Virus record (IMG/VR): IMGVR_UViG_3300025138_000114
Location: 1-37,753 of that record
Direction: 5' to 3' (one strand)
DNA: 37,753 nucleotides
Source of the DNA: a virus
Part shown: in pieces, positions 22,494 to 32,057 of the stretch
Layout: every line of letters begins with the position of its first letter
Numbering within the stretch: the stretch's first letter is position 1
Translations under genes and position numbers: made by a program
The notes under the pieces: model-generated
What the model was told of the DNA's origin: nothing
The model's input: only the letters and a program-made list of their open reading frames with translations
The model's database searches: none

Positions 22494-25219
22494 TATAGTG
22501 TTGGACCTGCAATAATTGGTGTCGTATCTCTAACTGTCTCAACAAAACTTTCTGCAAGTGTATCTGGAACCCAACCGCCCTCTGCTTGAAGTCTATTAGC
22601 TGATGCTGAGTTTGTAATCACAACTTGGTTATTGTTTACATCAATCAAATTTTCGTAACGTCCCGTTAATCGGTCGTAATATCTTACAGCAATACCAATC
22701 TCATTATTAATAAACGATTTTGCGCTGTAGTCAAGCAACGGGTAAACAGCACCACCAACATAAACTTTACCTTCTTGCAAAATTTCTGCAAGCTCCTCTT
22801 TTGAGTTCACAGTTGCTAGCTCAAACTCTTCAACCATGTCTCTAAAACCAGCGGGAAATTTATCAATGTTTTTTACCATCTCTGGCGTAAAATCTAAATT
22901 ACCGTTTTGCGCCACTTCAATTGAGTAAATCTCTGCTGTGCGGTTAGTTGCTGTGCTTGGTAATACAGAGTAATTACCATCTGTAAGCATAGCCCCTATA
23001 GCTTGTCGATTTGAATAGGTTGTACGACTAAAACCTTCTGCTTGCTCTGGTCCAAAACCGAGAAGCAGGGGAAAGTCTGTAAATGGAACGTTTGCGCTAA
23101 GAAATGATTCTAAGAAAACATTCATTGGCTTACGAAACTCCAAATCAACTGCACCAACCATTGACGGCAACAGTGTAACTTTAGTGTCATTATCTGCTAT
23201 CCTAGTTATACCTACTCGCTCTGTTAACAACTCACGCTCCTTATCAAAGAATGTTTTCATTAACTTAGAGCGCATAACACGAGACTCACCTGCCATAAAA
23301 TTTGTAAAGCCTTCTGCTGAGAAAAATCCAGCTTTTTTAACACCCATTAAATCATCGGCGTGCGCATCTGATACACTTACAGCTAAGCCTTGAAATAACG
23401 TTTGATACGCATCAGCTGTCTCTCTATCACCAGTCTGCAAAGCTACTTTATATTGATTATATATTTCGCTACTTGTCATCACAGATGTTGTACCCGCTTC
23501 ACCAGCAGCACCGTTAAGAAACAGTTGAACAATTGGTGCGTGTTCCGACTCATCAAACCTACCAGATGCCTCTGTTAAAGCTACCATTGCTTTTGTAATA
23601 TTAGCAGCTTCTTGGGGGCTTGCAGCCATCGAAGCAAACTGATAGTTTAATCCTTGTGCACGCTCAGCTTTTGTTGCATTTGCATCAGTAACCATGTTGT
23701 AACCACGCTGAGCCACTGCAGATGGTGTGTTGCTGCTTAAAACTGCATTCAAGTGCGCGGAGGAACTCTCTACATCATTAGCACTCCATGGTACATTCGT
23801 TCCGTTAAACAATGGCATATCTTTGTAGCCTAAGTCTCTTAACAACTTTGATTGCTCTGTAACATCTGGTGTTAACAAACCTAAAACACGAGTATCGCCG
23901 TCCTGTAACCCTTTGTGAATTTTTAAAGTTATTGTATTAACGTACTGACGTAGCTTACCCGCATCATCAGGTCTTACATCTGGAAGTAAGTCATCATCTA
24001 ATACATACTTAGGTAACTCTGCTTTCATCTTTGCAGTCTGCAACGCAGTCAACAATTCTTGTCTAAACGGGCTTGACACAATTTCTTCACCTGAAGCAGT
24101 AACAACCTGTCTTGGCTCAAAAAACTTAGCTATTCTAGCTGCTGATACATACTTTTCTATATCCGAATCTAAAAGATGTGTTGGATCAATGTTCATCAAA
24201 CTATCAACAGTAGCTGCTGATGCGGCAATCATACTTTCAATAGTTGACGCTTGACCAAGTGTATTAAAAAATGTATTTGATGTTTGATCTAGCGCAGCTT
24301 TATTTTGTTCCTGTAGTAGCTTATTACCGTCTTTTGTTAAATCTTCAATTCTTTTTTCAGCAGCAGCAGTAATAGATTTGCGATCAGCTTCATTAACAAA
24401 TTCTAGCTGATCCCCATACTGCTCCACACCCTTTGTTGCAAAGTGATTAAGTTCGTCAACGCTGCGAGAGTTTTCAATGTTGTGTATAAAAAGTTGAGTA
24501 GCCATACCGCTAGCATCCCCCTGAAAAGCAGTTACTGCAGATTCAGATGTAAACGCACCCAGTGCTTCGTGATTACCTACAGCAGTAATACCCATTAAGG
24601 TATTATCGAATGTTGTAGTATCCATAGTTTTATCAAGGTTGTTCTGCATTGCTTGATGCAACCCCTGACTAGCATCGCTCCGAGCTGTTTTAACAATGTT
24701 CTTTAACTGAAGGTGCGGTTTTAAAGCACGATTTTTAAGACTTGCTCCATGATACTTTTCAACAGCAGTGTCCATGTAACCATTAGCTTGATAATACGTT
24801 GGATCTGATACCGCCCCACCTGAATAATTTAATGTGAAATTACTGCTTGTTGGATCAAGTGCTTTAAACGCAGATTCTGCTGCAGCAATGTCTTCTTCGT
24901 TTTCAGTCACATACGCGTCTTGCAAGGCTGCAACACTTGACTCAACACTCATGTTATAACGACTAATACCAGTGTCTGCTATAGACTTATCAACAGCTCC
25001 TTGTTTCTTTGCAATTGCAGCCTGTGCGCGAGCTTGCTCTGTTTGCTCACGTACACGGTTTCTAGCTAGGTCACCGCCTACCGAACCTATTGCCTGCGCA
25101 GTATCTTTAAGAGCGCCCGACACCGCCGATAACGGAGACTTAAATGTTTGTTGATATCCAAAAACAGAAGCATCTGCCTTCTGTTGTTCTACAACCCCTG
25201 TTTTTACTTTAATTGCCAT
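22493..25219 (-). CDS. Internal virion protein, 908 aa
   Basis: The start is set at the ATG at 25219 (MAIKVKTGVVEQQKADASVF), because a longer frame back to 25324 would run 104 bases into the preceding gene. The protein is helix-rich, Ala/Gln-rich and charged. An early segment (SVGGDLARNRVREQTEQARA) resembles the opening of internal virion proteins C of T7-like phages. No enzymatic motif is visible. It lies between the gp14-like protein and the 1594-aa protein, the expected middle member of a three-protein ejectosome. It is a 1-base overlap from the next gene. Confidence 0.72.
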   Translation of the reverse strand: MAIKVKTGVVEQQKADASVFGYQQTFKSPLSAVSGALKDTAQAIGSVGGDLARNRVREQTEQARAQAAIAKKQGAVDKSIADTGISRYNMSVESSVAALQDAYVTENEEDIAAAESAFKALDPTSSNFTLNYSGGAVSDPTYYQANGYMDTAVEKYHGASLKNRALKPHLQLKNIVKTARSDASQGLHQAMQNNLDKTMDTTTFDNTLMGITAVGNHEALGAFTSESAVTAFQGDASGMATQLFIHNIENSRSVDELNHFATKGVEQYGDQLEFVNEADRKSITAAAEKRIEDLTKDGNKLLQEQNKAALDQTSNTFFNTLGQASTIESMIAASAATVDSLMNIDPTHLLDSDIEKYVSAARIAKFFEPRQVVTASGEEIVSSPFRQELLTALQTAKMKAELPKYVLDDDLLPDVRPDDAGKLRQYVNTITLKIHKGLQDGDTRVLGLLTPDVTEQSKLLRDLGYKDMPLFNGTNVPWSANDVESSSAHLNAVLSSNTPSAVAQRGYNMVTDANATKAERAQGLNYQFASMAASPQEAANITKAMVALTEASGRFDESEHAPIVQLFLNGAAGEAGTTSVMTSSEIYNQYKVALQTGDRETADAYQTLFQGLAVSVSDAHADDLMGVKKAGFFSAEGFTNFMAGESRVMRSKLMKTFFDKERELLTERVGITRIADNDTKVTLLPSMVGAVDLEFRKPMNVFLESFLSANVPFTDFPLLLGFGPEQAEGFSRTTYSNRQAIGAMLTDGNYSVLPSTATNRTAEIYSIEVAQNGNLDFTPEMVKNIDKFPAGFRDMVEEFELATVNSKEELAEILQEGKVYVGGAVYPLLDYSAKSFINNEIGIAVRYYDRLTGRYENLIDVNNNQVVITNSASANRLQAEGGWVPDTLAESFVETVRDTTPIIAGPTL

Positions 25220-25220
25220 A

Positions 25221-25868
25221 TTATGAGAATCCGAATGATTTAATTCCTGCTGATTTATTTGCAGACAGTGCTGAGCTTGTTGCACTGACACCGCCAGCAA
25301 CGCCGCCAAGTGCAGATGCAACACCTGCAGTCTTTGTTACACGTGCCTGATTCATTAAGTTATTAGACTCGTTTTGAGAACCAAATATTATGTTGCGAGC
25401 ATTTGTCTCACCACGCTGATGATAAAGTTTACCCATACGTGTGTGCTCATTTGCTTGCAAGAACCCAGACAAGCTATTATCTGAAATGTCACTAGCTACG
25501 GCTATTTGCTGCTCGTACGCATCATCTTCTAGTGAGTCCATATACGAATTAAATGTGCCGCCATAACCAAACTTAACCTCAATACCTGCTAGGTCTTGTT
25601 GAGTCTTCTTTGTAAAGGCTGCTTGCTGACGCTCAGCATCCTCCATTTCTCGGTCACGATTTGCTAAAACAACTAAACGCTCGTGATCCTGTTGCTGTTG
25701 TTGCCCCTGCGCATTGTTGCGTTCGATTGCAGCATTATACTCACCTTGGAGCCGTACAGCCTTTGCATTAGCCTCTAAAGCCTGAGCTTCTTGGCGTGAT
25801 GCCATGTAACCAACATATGTTGATGCAGCGGATGCTGCCATTACGATAAAAGGTATTGCTACAGCCAT
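25221..25868 (-). CDS. Internal virion protein B-like (T7 gp14-like)
   Basis: This 215-aa protein has a hydrophobic N-terminal helix (AIPFIVMAASAASTYVGYMAS), a long Gln/Ala/Glu-rich helix and a Gly/Ser-rich C-terminus (GGVAGGVSATSSALSAN). This matches the size and design of T7 gp14, which forms the outer-membrane pore during ejection. Position directly after tail tubular protein B is as in T7-like phages. Assignment rests on layout and context. Confidence 0.75.
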   Translation of the reverse strand: MAVAIPFIVMAASAASTYVGYMASRQEAQALEANAKAVRLQGEYNAAIERNNAQGQQQQQDHERLVVLANRDREMEDAERQQAAFTKKTQQDLAGIEVKFGYGGTFNSYMDSLEDDAYEQQIAVASDISDNSLSGFLQANEHTRMGKLYHQRGETNARNIIFGSQNESNNLMNQARVTKTAGVASALGGVAGGVSATSSALSANKSAGIKSFGFS

Positions 25869-25869
25869 A

Positions 25870-28800
25870 TTAGTTTAAATCTGTTTTTGTTACAAGTGAC
25901 GCAATAGTAAGCGGATATGGTTCACTCTGCTCAATATCTATAATTTTTTCAACCCCAAAGTAAGAACCTCTAAGTGGTTTTTCTTTATCAAAGCCTGTGT
26001 AGCTAGATTGGAGTATGTTAACCGAAGTGTAATTTACAAATGCTTTTAAATTTAATGAGTCCGAGCTTACCAAATTATTTCCTGCAGAATCTGCAATATT
26101 TGTTGTGTACACCGAAGGATCTGATGGTGCTTTAACTGCTGGTGATACAAAATTTGGTAGTGTTATTAACTCCGTGTTGCCATCAACACCTACCTCGTAA
26201 CGAACAGAATCTATTACATAAGCTTTTGATGATATAACGCGAACATTATCTGATCCATACGCTGGCTTATTTGAGCCATCCCATGTTGGGTACATAGGTT
26301 GTAAAGCACCATCGTATTTAAATCCAACAACCCAACGCTCGTTGTCACCAATCAAAACAGTTACCGCAACAGCCCCATTAGTTATGGTAAACTTACCTAA
26401 GTAAACGCCTCCAAAAATTACATCTACTTGCAACCCATCCTGAAAAACAAACCTGTTTGAAAGGTTAATTGTGTATGTTTTTGAAGCCACATTGTAATTA
26501 GAATCACTTGGGTTAGCTAACCCTGTCTCAGCGCTATCTAAATAAACGGTTGGCTCGGTTGCCTCTTTTGATGTAGATGACAACACTTCGTGCTGTACAA
26601 CACCCGACCTGTTAATAATAGCATACACCTGATCCAAACCTGATCCATAACCCTGTCTGACCACGCCCAAGTCTAGTATAGTTGCGCCTGACAACTCAAG
26701 TTTAGACCATGCGTAATACTCCTCTTGTCTTTGGTATGTTAACACATACACAACACCTGATTTTGTTAAGCAGTAGATGCGAGGTTGGGGTGTCTCCTCT
26801 ACAGCTACTCGTACTATATTGTCCTCGACAAACGTTGGATAAATAAACTTTGATAGGTCATTGGCGTTATCTCGTTGTATGTTACCATCATACTTATACT
26901 CAAGAAGTTGATTCTGCGAGTTATTAGTAAAAAATATTGATGTGCCAACCATAGTTGCTTCATCGTTACAATTTAATTCATCAACTAATTCAAAACGAAC
27001 GGTTTTTGGGCTAACAGCTGCCTCATACTGATTAATCAACAACTTAAATATACCTCTAGTTGTTCCAACAATTAAGTCTTTAGCTGCAATAACCCAACGA
27101 ACAGATGAGTTTACATTTGATAGCGGGTAAGATATTGCGTTTGTATCTAAAACTGTTCCGTCATCTTCAGTTGATGCAAATGAATCTTCGTCGTCTAACT
27201 TACTAAAAAATATGTAGTTTGGATTTGCTGGTGTACCACCAAAAACACGACGACGCTCAAAGCCTGCTACATCTGATGGAAAATTATTAGTGTACCACGC
27301 GCCTAAACTAAATTTTTGAAACCTACCTGAGTTTTCAAACTTGCCTGTAGAGGGATTTCTTGGCACGGGACTTTTTAGTCGAGCACGAACTAATGTATCT
27401 GAAGTTCGCTCTAAAATCTTCATGTACACAGAACCCGATGGCATTACACCGCGCAAATGTCTATTAGGTGCAGTAGTCGCTGTAAAGATACCAGTAGTGG
27501 CTTTAAGGGTTACATCATTAGCAATCTCCACCACATTTACCTGACCTGCTGGTTGAATAAGATTTGCAGCCACACCACCAAGTGAAGCTGAGTGAACTGC
27601 ATCTCCAGCATCGCTAACCTTATGAACATCAAACTCCTGTGCTGTTGATAGATTACCAACTATATCAGCTGCACTATAAAGGCTTAAGTTCTTAAATCTA
27701 CCACCAGTCCATGAAAATGTTCTGTTACCACCTGGAGTTGGTCTTACTATTCCTGAATCATATGCAACTCCTGCGCCACTAGTGTAGTCAAATTTTGGCA
27801 ACTGAATATCCACGCTCATCGGTCCATAAGATTCATACACAGAACCAGACTCATAGAATCCAGCCGCATTAACTGCATGCGTTTTTCCAGTTGAGTTTGC
27901 AAAACCTATGGGGTTTTGGTTTGAACTGCCGTCACCAGCAATTCCAGTCCAAGCTGTGCTGCGAGCAAAGTCTACAGGGTGCGCTTCATTACCTAGGTAT
28001 TCGCCAATTCTAACCCAACGAGTCATTTGACTACTACTATCAATAATTACATTGTCTGATGAATTTTCTGGCGCAACACGAATGTACGACCCAATTTGTG
28101 ATGCATCAAAAACATCTGTATCTACGCGCAAGTGTACCTCACCGTCTGGTACATCTTCATTTTCTAAAGCAACTTCTTCATTTGAATCATTAGCTGTAAT
28201 CTTATTGTCGAGCAGATAAAACAGCGCCCCCGAGTCAGTAATGTCTGTTACAAAATCAACTTGGTCTACATACACAACTTTTTCTGTTGGACCCGTTACT
28301 TCTGGGTAGTGTTCTGCTGTATCAACAACTTTTCCTAACAACCAAATATCATTTACATTATACTCAACATACCAACTCTTTGAAAACGTGTTAACTAACT
28401 TACCGTTAGCTGTACTAATGTAGTCATAGTATATAGCTTGAAAATCTGCCTGATCACTTTCAACTTTTGCCACTTCTTCGCCCTGAATAACATCAATGCG
28501 TGTCTGTGTTTCTTCTTCCTGCAAAACTGGTTCAATAAATGTGTCTAACTCATAAAAATAAGATACACCACTTATAACTTCAAACTTGCGAGGTCTGTGG
28601 TTAGGGTGGCATATGTAAACAACACTTGTTTCAGAACTAAAACGTAAATCATTTAGCTGAGCTGCAGTGTACGGTATATTATTCCACTCAAAGGCTATAG
28701 TGCCATCTGTGTTAAAAACACGGAGTTTTTTGTCTGTAAATACAAGACGATAAGATTCATCTTTGCCCACTGTTAAGTGGACTTGTCTAAACTGCGTACC

Positions 28801-28989
28801 TGACTCATCCTGATCTACATACTGTAGCTGGAACCCCTGCCGAAAGCTAGTAGGTCCCTGAAGAGATGGTAAAAAGTTTGTAAGTTTACGACACGAATTA
28901 GCGACGCGATCAATGTCCGTTCTACCCGATAAATTATCAGTGATTAAACCACCAGAAAAATTTGTAGTAACATTACTGTATCGTGCCAT
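25870..28989 (-). CDS. Tail tubular protein B (T7 gp12-like nozzle)
   Basis: This 1039-aa protein opens with YSNVTTNFSGGLI, then LSGRTDIDRVANSCRKLTNF and SLQGPTSFRQGFQL, which is the conserved start of T7 gp12-type tail nozzle proteins. It is beta-rich throughout, with segments such as GFERRRVFGGTPANPNYIFF and GTTRGIFKLL typical of the family. It is longer than T7 gp12 (794 aa), with an insertion between about residues 330 and 500. It overlaps the tail tubular A gene by 17 bases. Confidence 0.92.
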   Translation of the reverse strand: MARYSNVTTNFSGGLITDNLSGRTDIDRVANSCRKLTNFLPSLQGPTSFRQGFQLQYVDQDESGTQFRQVHLTVGKDESYRLVFTDKKLRVFNTDGTIAFEWNNIPYTAAQLNDLRFSSETSVVYICHPNHRPRKFEVISGVSYFYELDTFIEPVLQEEETQTRIDVIQGEEVAKVESDQADFQAIYYDYISTANGKLVNTFSKSWYVEYNVNDIWLLGKVVDTAEHYPEVTGPTEKVVYVDQVDFVTDITDSGALFYLLDNKITANDSNEEVALENEDVPDGEVHLRVDTDVFDASQIGSYIRVAPENSSDNVIIDSSSQMTRWVRIGEYLGNEAHPVDFARSTAWTGIAGDGSSNQNPIGFANSTGKTHAVNAAGFYESGSVYESYGPMSVDIQLPKFDYTSGAGVAYDSGIVRPTPGGNRTFSWTGGRFKNLSLYSAADIVGNLSTAQEFDVHKVSDAGDAVHSASLGGVAANLIQPAGQVNVVEIANDVTLKATTGIFTATTAPNRHLRGVMPSGSVYMKILERTSDTLVRARLKSPVPRNPSTGKFENSGRFQKFSLGAWYTNNFPSDVAGFERRRVFGGTPANPNYIFFSKLDDEDSFASTEDDGTVLDTNAISYPLSNVNSSVRWVIAAKDLIVGTTRGIFKLLINQYEAAVSPKTVRFELVDELNCNDEATMVGTSIFFTNNSQNQLLEYKYDGNIQRDNANDLSKFIYPTFVEDNIVRVAVEETPQPRIYCLTKSGVVYVLTYQRQEEYYAWSKLELSGATILDLGVVRQGYGSGLDQVYAIINRSGVVQHEVLSSTSKEATEPTVYLDSAETGLANPSDSNYNVASKTYTINLSNRFVFQDGLQVDVIFGGVYLGKFTITNGAVAVTVLIGDNERWVVGFKYDGALQPMYPTWDGSNKPAYGSDNVRVISSKAYVIDSVRYEVGVDGNTELITLPNFVSPAVKAPSDPSVYTTNIADSAGNNLVSSDSLNLKAFVNYTSVNILQSSYTGFDKEKPLRGSYFGVEKIIDIEQSEPYPLTIASLVTKTDLN

Positions 28990-29596
28990 ATGTCTGTTGC
29001 GTACCTAATATCCTAGACGTCGAATCATCTATTGAGGCTTGAGGTGGTCCTTGTCTTGCCTCCACTACCCGTGCACGGCGAAGGGCGGTTACGTACTGCT
29101 GAAAAAGTATTTCGTGTCTAGTTTCAGAACCTGACAACTCAATACTCAATGCTTGGGCAATATGTAGAACAACAAGACGATTTAAAAAAGGTGGTAGGGT
29201 TGTTGCAGCTGATGATAAGTCTGGTACAAACGTAAAGTAGATACTTATGGTTGGCTCGTTTGCAAATAGCTGCCCCTGCTCAATAACATAGTCAGAAATC
29301 TTATAAAATTGTGTTGGGTGCTCTAGGCAATGTAACGTGTTAAAATTAGACGGTAGAGTAAAAGAATACTCGTAAGGTCTATTAGTAAGGGGTGTTGAAT
29401 TAGTAGCTGTTAGTTCAGCTCTTTGTGTATTAAAGTTAAATCTGTTTTCAGAAAATATTTCTAAAATTGCGTCTAAATACGCCTGATTAGTAATCTGGTA
29501 CGTAGTGCTTGTGGTGTCAGTTGCATCCAAAAAATAACTGCCTACTTTGCGCAGAGCAGCATTCATGATGTTTAGCTTTGTGGGCGTAATCGGCAT
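28973..29596 (-). CDS. Tail tubular protein A (T7 gp11-like adaptor)
   Basis: This 207-aa protein is close to T7 gp11 in length (196 aa) and carries the expected N-terminus (LNIMNAALRKVGSYFLDATD). NQAYLDAILEIFSENRFNFNT then matches the gp11 pattern in which a helix precedes the conserved Trp/Phe-rich stretch. It adapts the portal to the tail nozzle. The start codon lies 2 bases beyond the U-run of the capsid terminator. Confidence 0.9.
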   Translation of the reverse strand: MPITPTKLNIMNAALRKVGSYFLDATDTTSTTYQITNQAYLDAILEIFSENRFNFNTQRAELTATNSTPLTNRPYEYSFTLPSNFNTLHCLEHPTQFYKISDYVIEQGQLFANEPTISIYFTFVPDLSSAATTLPPFLNRLVVLHIAQALSIELSGSETRHEILFQQYVTALRRARVVEARQGPPQASIDDSTSRILGTQQTYGTIQ

Positions 29597-29597
29597 A

Positions 29598-29639
29598 TAA
29601 AAAGGGAGTAGCCCCCCCCGAATTTACAGGGGAGGCTAC
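29598..29639 (-). terminator. Terminator after the major capsid gene
   Basis: On the minus strand an 11-bp stem with one U-G pair (29639-29629 with 29618-29608, containing an 8-base G run) is followed by TCCC and five Ts (29603-29599). It lies 9 bases past the capsid stop and 2 bases before the tail tubular A start, so it can lower downstream expression relative to capsid. Confidence 0.85.
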
Positions 29640-29647
29640 GAATTGAA

Positions 29648-30685
29648 TTACTCGACGCAGCGGATTTCGCCAGAAACTTCACCCCACATACGAGAAGCTT
29701 CTGCACAAAGCTTGTAGTATACGTAAGGGATGTTCTTCTTAGCAGGAACACGCCACAGATCACCCTTAAGGGCTGTGCCAATAGAAAGCTTAAGAGCTTT
29801 CGGTGTAGAAACGATAACACGACGCTCATCTCCAGCAGCACCAGTAGATAATGGTAGACGCTCAGTGTGGATGAAGCGGAAGCCCATGAATGTAGTCACG
29901 CTACCTTCAGCAAGTGCCTTGCGGACTGCGAAGTCAGAGCTAACAACTTCAGTAATACCGAGTAGATCATCAAGCTGTTTCGCAGAAAGGAAGCAGTTGA
30001 TAACTTCATCTTGGTCGATTGCGTGCAAGCGAAGCATGGTAGTACGTACCGCGCGAAGCTTAGCAAGAGTAAGACCAGAATTAGCTGCTCCATAATCAGC
30101 ACCAACACAGAAACCTTCAGTCTCTCCAGTAGCTTTTTCGAAGTCACCTGCAGTAGTAATATCACCAGCAGACTTAGCACCCACAATGACCTTACTTTGA
30201 CCTTCAAGAGCTGAACCAGCTACGAAGGTACGAGTAGTTCCACCAGATTTGCCAGTATAAGCTTCTCCGAAGAACTTGTCGATGATAATGTCATCAAGCT
30301 TACGCTTGCCAGAAGCAAGAAGTGCTTGAGTGTAAGCATTCATTGGATCAGTTATCACACGCTTAAGGTCCTTCTCGTCGATATACTTACCGAGTTCGTA
30401 GTCCTTAAGACCGATGCGACGACGATCATGAACGATTTCACTGTTAGGATTGTCACCATAACGAGTAGCATCCTCAGTCATCGCTTCGGCTGTGCCGACA
30501 CGGTCAAAGTATTGGAACTCTTCGTTTTGAGTTTCTTGTTCGAAAAACGGCTGTAGTTTAGACTCACTTTGTTGGAAGGCTTGTTCGAAACCTTCTTTGT
30601 AAGCCTGCACATATGCAGCGTTGATTGTTGTTCCCCCAGCAGGAGAACCAGTTTGTCCCATATAGGTAGGGTCAGAATATGCCAT
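29648..30685 (-). CDS. Major capsid protein
   Basis: This 345-aa protein lies between scaffold and tail tubular A, the T7-like morphogenesis order. It is the same length as T7 gp10A. An N-terminal Gly-rich segment is followed by an HK97-type helix region (YVQAYKEGFEQAFQQSESKL), the DRVGTAEAMTEDATRYGDNP loop and a DDIIIDKFFGEAYTG block typical of podovirus coat proteins. The gene has its own long structured leader and terminators on both sides. Codon choice is biased towards G- and C-ending codons compared with its neighbours, consistent with high expression. Confidence 0.9.
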   Translation of the reverse strand: MAYSDPTYMGQTGSPAGGTTINAAYVQAYKEGFEQAFQQSESKLQPFFEQETQNEEFQYFDRVGTAEAMTEDATRYGDNPNSEIVHDRRRIGLKDYELGKYIDEKDLKRVITDPMNAYTQALLASGKRKLDDIIIDKFFGEAYTGKSGGTTRTFVAGSALEGQSKVIVGAKSAGDITTAGDFEKATGETEGFCVGADYGAANSGLTLAKLRAVRTTMLRLHAIDQDEVINCFLSAKQLDDLLGITEVVSSDFAVRKALAEGSVTTFMGFRFIHTERLPLSTGAAGDERRVIVSTPKALKLSIGTALKGDLWRVPAKKNIPYVYYKLCAEASRMWGEVSGEIRCVE

Positions 30686-30731
30686 AATAAATAATAATTA
30701 AGATTAAAGTTAAATTAAGAATTTGCTTTTC

Positions 30732-30789
30732 GATGAGCTACCCTCACGGACTCGTCTGGTTTTACGAAACCAACGGCTTTCTAAAGCTG
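30732..30789 (-). promoter_or_regulatory. Three consecutive hairpins in the capsid mRNA leader
   Basis: The 179-bp leader between scaffold stop and capsid start has no gene. On the minus-strand transcript it holds CGGCTT/AAGCTG-type (30774-30789, 6 bp with one wobble), GGTTT/AAACC (30758-30771, 4-base loop) and GACGAG/CTCATC (30732-30756, one mismatch, with an inner GTGA tetraloop). A/T-rich single-stranded sequence then runs to the ATG. They could stabilise the mRNA 5' end or bind a regulator. Confidence 0.55.
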
Positions 30790-30800
30790 CATCTGGACCC

Positions 30801-30833
30801 AAAAAGGGCTACCCAGTATGTTCTAGATAGCCC
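30801..30833 (-). terminator. Terminator between scaffold and capsid genes
   Basis: The minus-strand transcript can form an 8-bp stem with one U-G pair (30833-30826 with 30813-30806, GGGCTATC/GGTAGCCC). Five Ts (30805-30801) follow directly. It lies 32 bases past the scaffold stop and would end transcripts arriving from the terminase-portal-scaffold genes. Confidence 0.7.
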
Positions 30834-30852
30834 AGTAAAAGGGTGTTGTCAA
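30824..30852 (-). promoter_or_regulatory. Candidate promoter for the capsid gene
   Basis: On the minus strand a perfect TTGACA (30852-30847) stands 17 bases before TATCTA (30829-30824), a weak -10. The -10 lies within the 5' arm of the terminator at 30801-30833, so transcripts starting near 30817 would lack that arm and escape termination. Evidence is sequence match and placement only. Confidence 0.45.
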
Positions 30853-30864
30853 GTATTTTTAATT

Positions 30865-31785
30865 CTACCCGTACAGCTGCGAGTAAAGCTGCGCACGCTT
30901 GTCAAGGATTTGTTGCCGTTTTGTACGATCCGACATAGGTAGCGATGACGGATCTGATAGAATCAAATCTGCCTGTGACGCGTCTAAGTCTTGAATCTGC
31001 GCACGAATGCCTTGAACAGAGTTTTCACCAAAAGCTGATGGAGTATTGCTGCCCGAAGGTGGTAACGTATCTCCCATAGTCTGAGACAACTTATGAAACA
31101 ACTTCATTGTTGCTGGGTGATTAGATACAATCGGGTCTTCAGCTAACTCCTTAAGTTCAGGGATTTCTTGCGATAGTGCAGCAAACGCTTCTGAACTACT
31201 TCTCATATTAACATCAAAATCATCCTTCCAATCTAGCTGTAAGGATGTTTTAAAATCTTTTAATGTACCAGAGTGGTGTTCTGCTACATTCTGATTACCT
31301 TCTGCGTATAGCTGACCGTAGCGACCATAAAGCTGATCAAACTGTTGTTGCGTCAACCCCAACTGACCTGCAAAATCAACAAGTTCTTGAACTGTGTCAT
31401 CATCAAACTGTGGTGACTCAACGCCTTCAAGGCTGTCTGGTAGCTGTATTTCATCTGGTACTGTATACTCATCATTCTCTGGGCGTAAGTTACCATAAAA
31501 ATCCTCCCACTGTTCTTCACCCCAATCTGCTTGCGGTGCTTCCAGACGTTTTTTACCTAAAGCACTCTGTGCATTTAGCATCTGATTTGCAAGCGACGTA
31601 AAATTTGTTGTCTCTTGCAAAGCTTTTGCACCGCGTACATCTTCTGGTAATGTATCAACAAACTGTCTATACATGTCTTCGTTACCAAAATCTACACTTG
31701 GTGCAGACTCTGTGACGTTACTCTCGGCTTGGACGGGTTCATCTATTAACCCGCTACCCAAACCCACTGTAGTTTCTTCACTCAT
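30865..31785 (-). CDS. Scaffolding protein
   Basis: This 306-aa acidic, helix-rich protein sits between the Bbp19-like gene and the major capsid gene, the standard location of the T7 gp9-type scaffold (307 aa). It has acidic low-complexity N-terminal regions, Gln-rich helices and a basic C-terminus (SDRTKRQQILDKRAQLYSQL) that could contact the capsid shell. No enzymatic motif. It overlaps the Bbp19-like gene by 8 bases. Confidence 0.85.
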   Translation of the reverse strand: MSEETTVGLGSGLIDEPVQAESNVTESAPSVDFGNEDMYRQFVDTLPEDVRGAKALQETTNFTSLANQMLNAQSALGKKRLEAPQADWGEEQWEDFYGNLRPENDEYTVPDEIQLPDSLEGVESPQFDDDTVQELVDFAGQLGLTQQQFDQLYGRYGQLYAEGNQNVAEHHSGTLKDFKTSLQLDWKDDFDVNMRSSSEAFAALSQEIPELKELAEDPIVSNHPATMKLFHKLSQTMGDTLPPSGSNTPSAFGENSVQGIRAQIQDLDASQADLILSDPSSLPMSDRTKRQQILDKRAQLYSQLYG

Positions 31786-32056
31786 CGTTTTGGTTTTCTT
31801 GTTCTATTTTACTTATTAGCTGCTGAGGATCATCCTCAGCTAGTAGATTCAAAAAGCTCATTGCCAGACGGCGTCGTCCCTCACTCTCACGAAGCTTAGC
31901 TTCATCGCTGTGAAATACTGGCTTGGTCACATGACACTCTCGTAGGAGGACAGCAAAAAACCGAACACCTTCTTGGGTATTAAGTATCTGGGTTAAATCC
32001 TCCTTAAGCCGAGCTTTCTTACGAAGCCGCTTAAGGTTCATTACGTTTAGATTCAT
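31778..32056 (-). CDS. Bbp19-like phage protein, 92 aa
   Basis: This 92-aa helical protein has DLTQILNTQEGVRFFAVLLRECHV, then ESEGRRRLAMSFLNLLAEDDPQ, the pattern of the Bbp19-like family found next to portal and scaffold genes in podoviruses. The exact role is not known; head assembly or connector support is inferred from its constant location. Confidence 0.82.
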   Translation of the reverse strand: MNLNVMNLKRLRKKARLKEDLTQILNTQEGVRFFAVLLRECHVTKPVFHSDEAKLRESEGRRRLAMSFLNLLAEDDPQQLISKIEQENQNDE

Positions 32057-32057
32057 T

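Noticed and set aside
25220-25324. N-terminal extension of the 908-aa internal virion protein back to 25324
   Set aside because: It would lie inside the preceding gene and adds a His/Gln-rich segment; the ATG at 25219 fits the 1-base gap and the usual start context.
30732-30756. Hammerhead-ribozyme-like string (GAGTCCGTGAGG) in the capsid leader
   Set aside because: The CUGAUGA core is absent (CAGACGA instead), and the GAAA is separated from stem II by extra bases, so the catalytic core cannot form.
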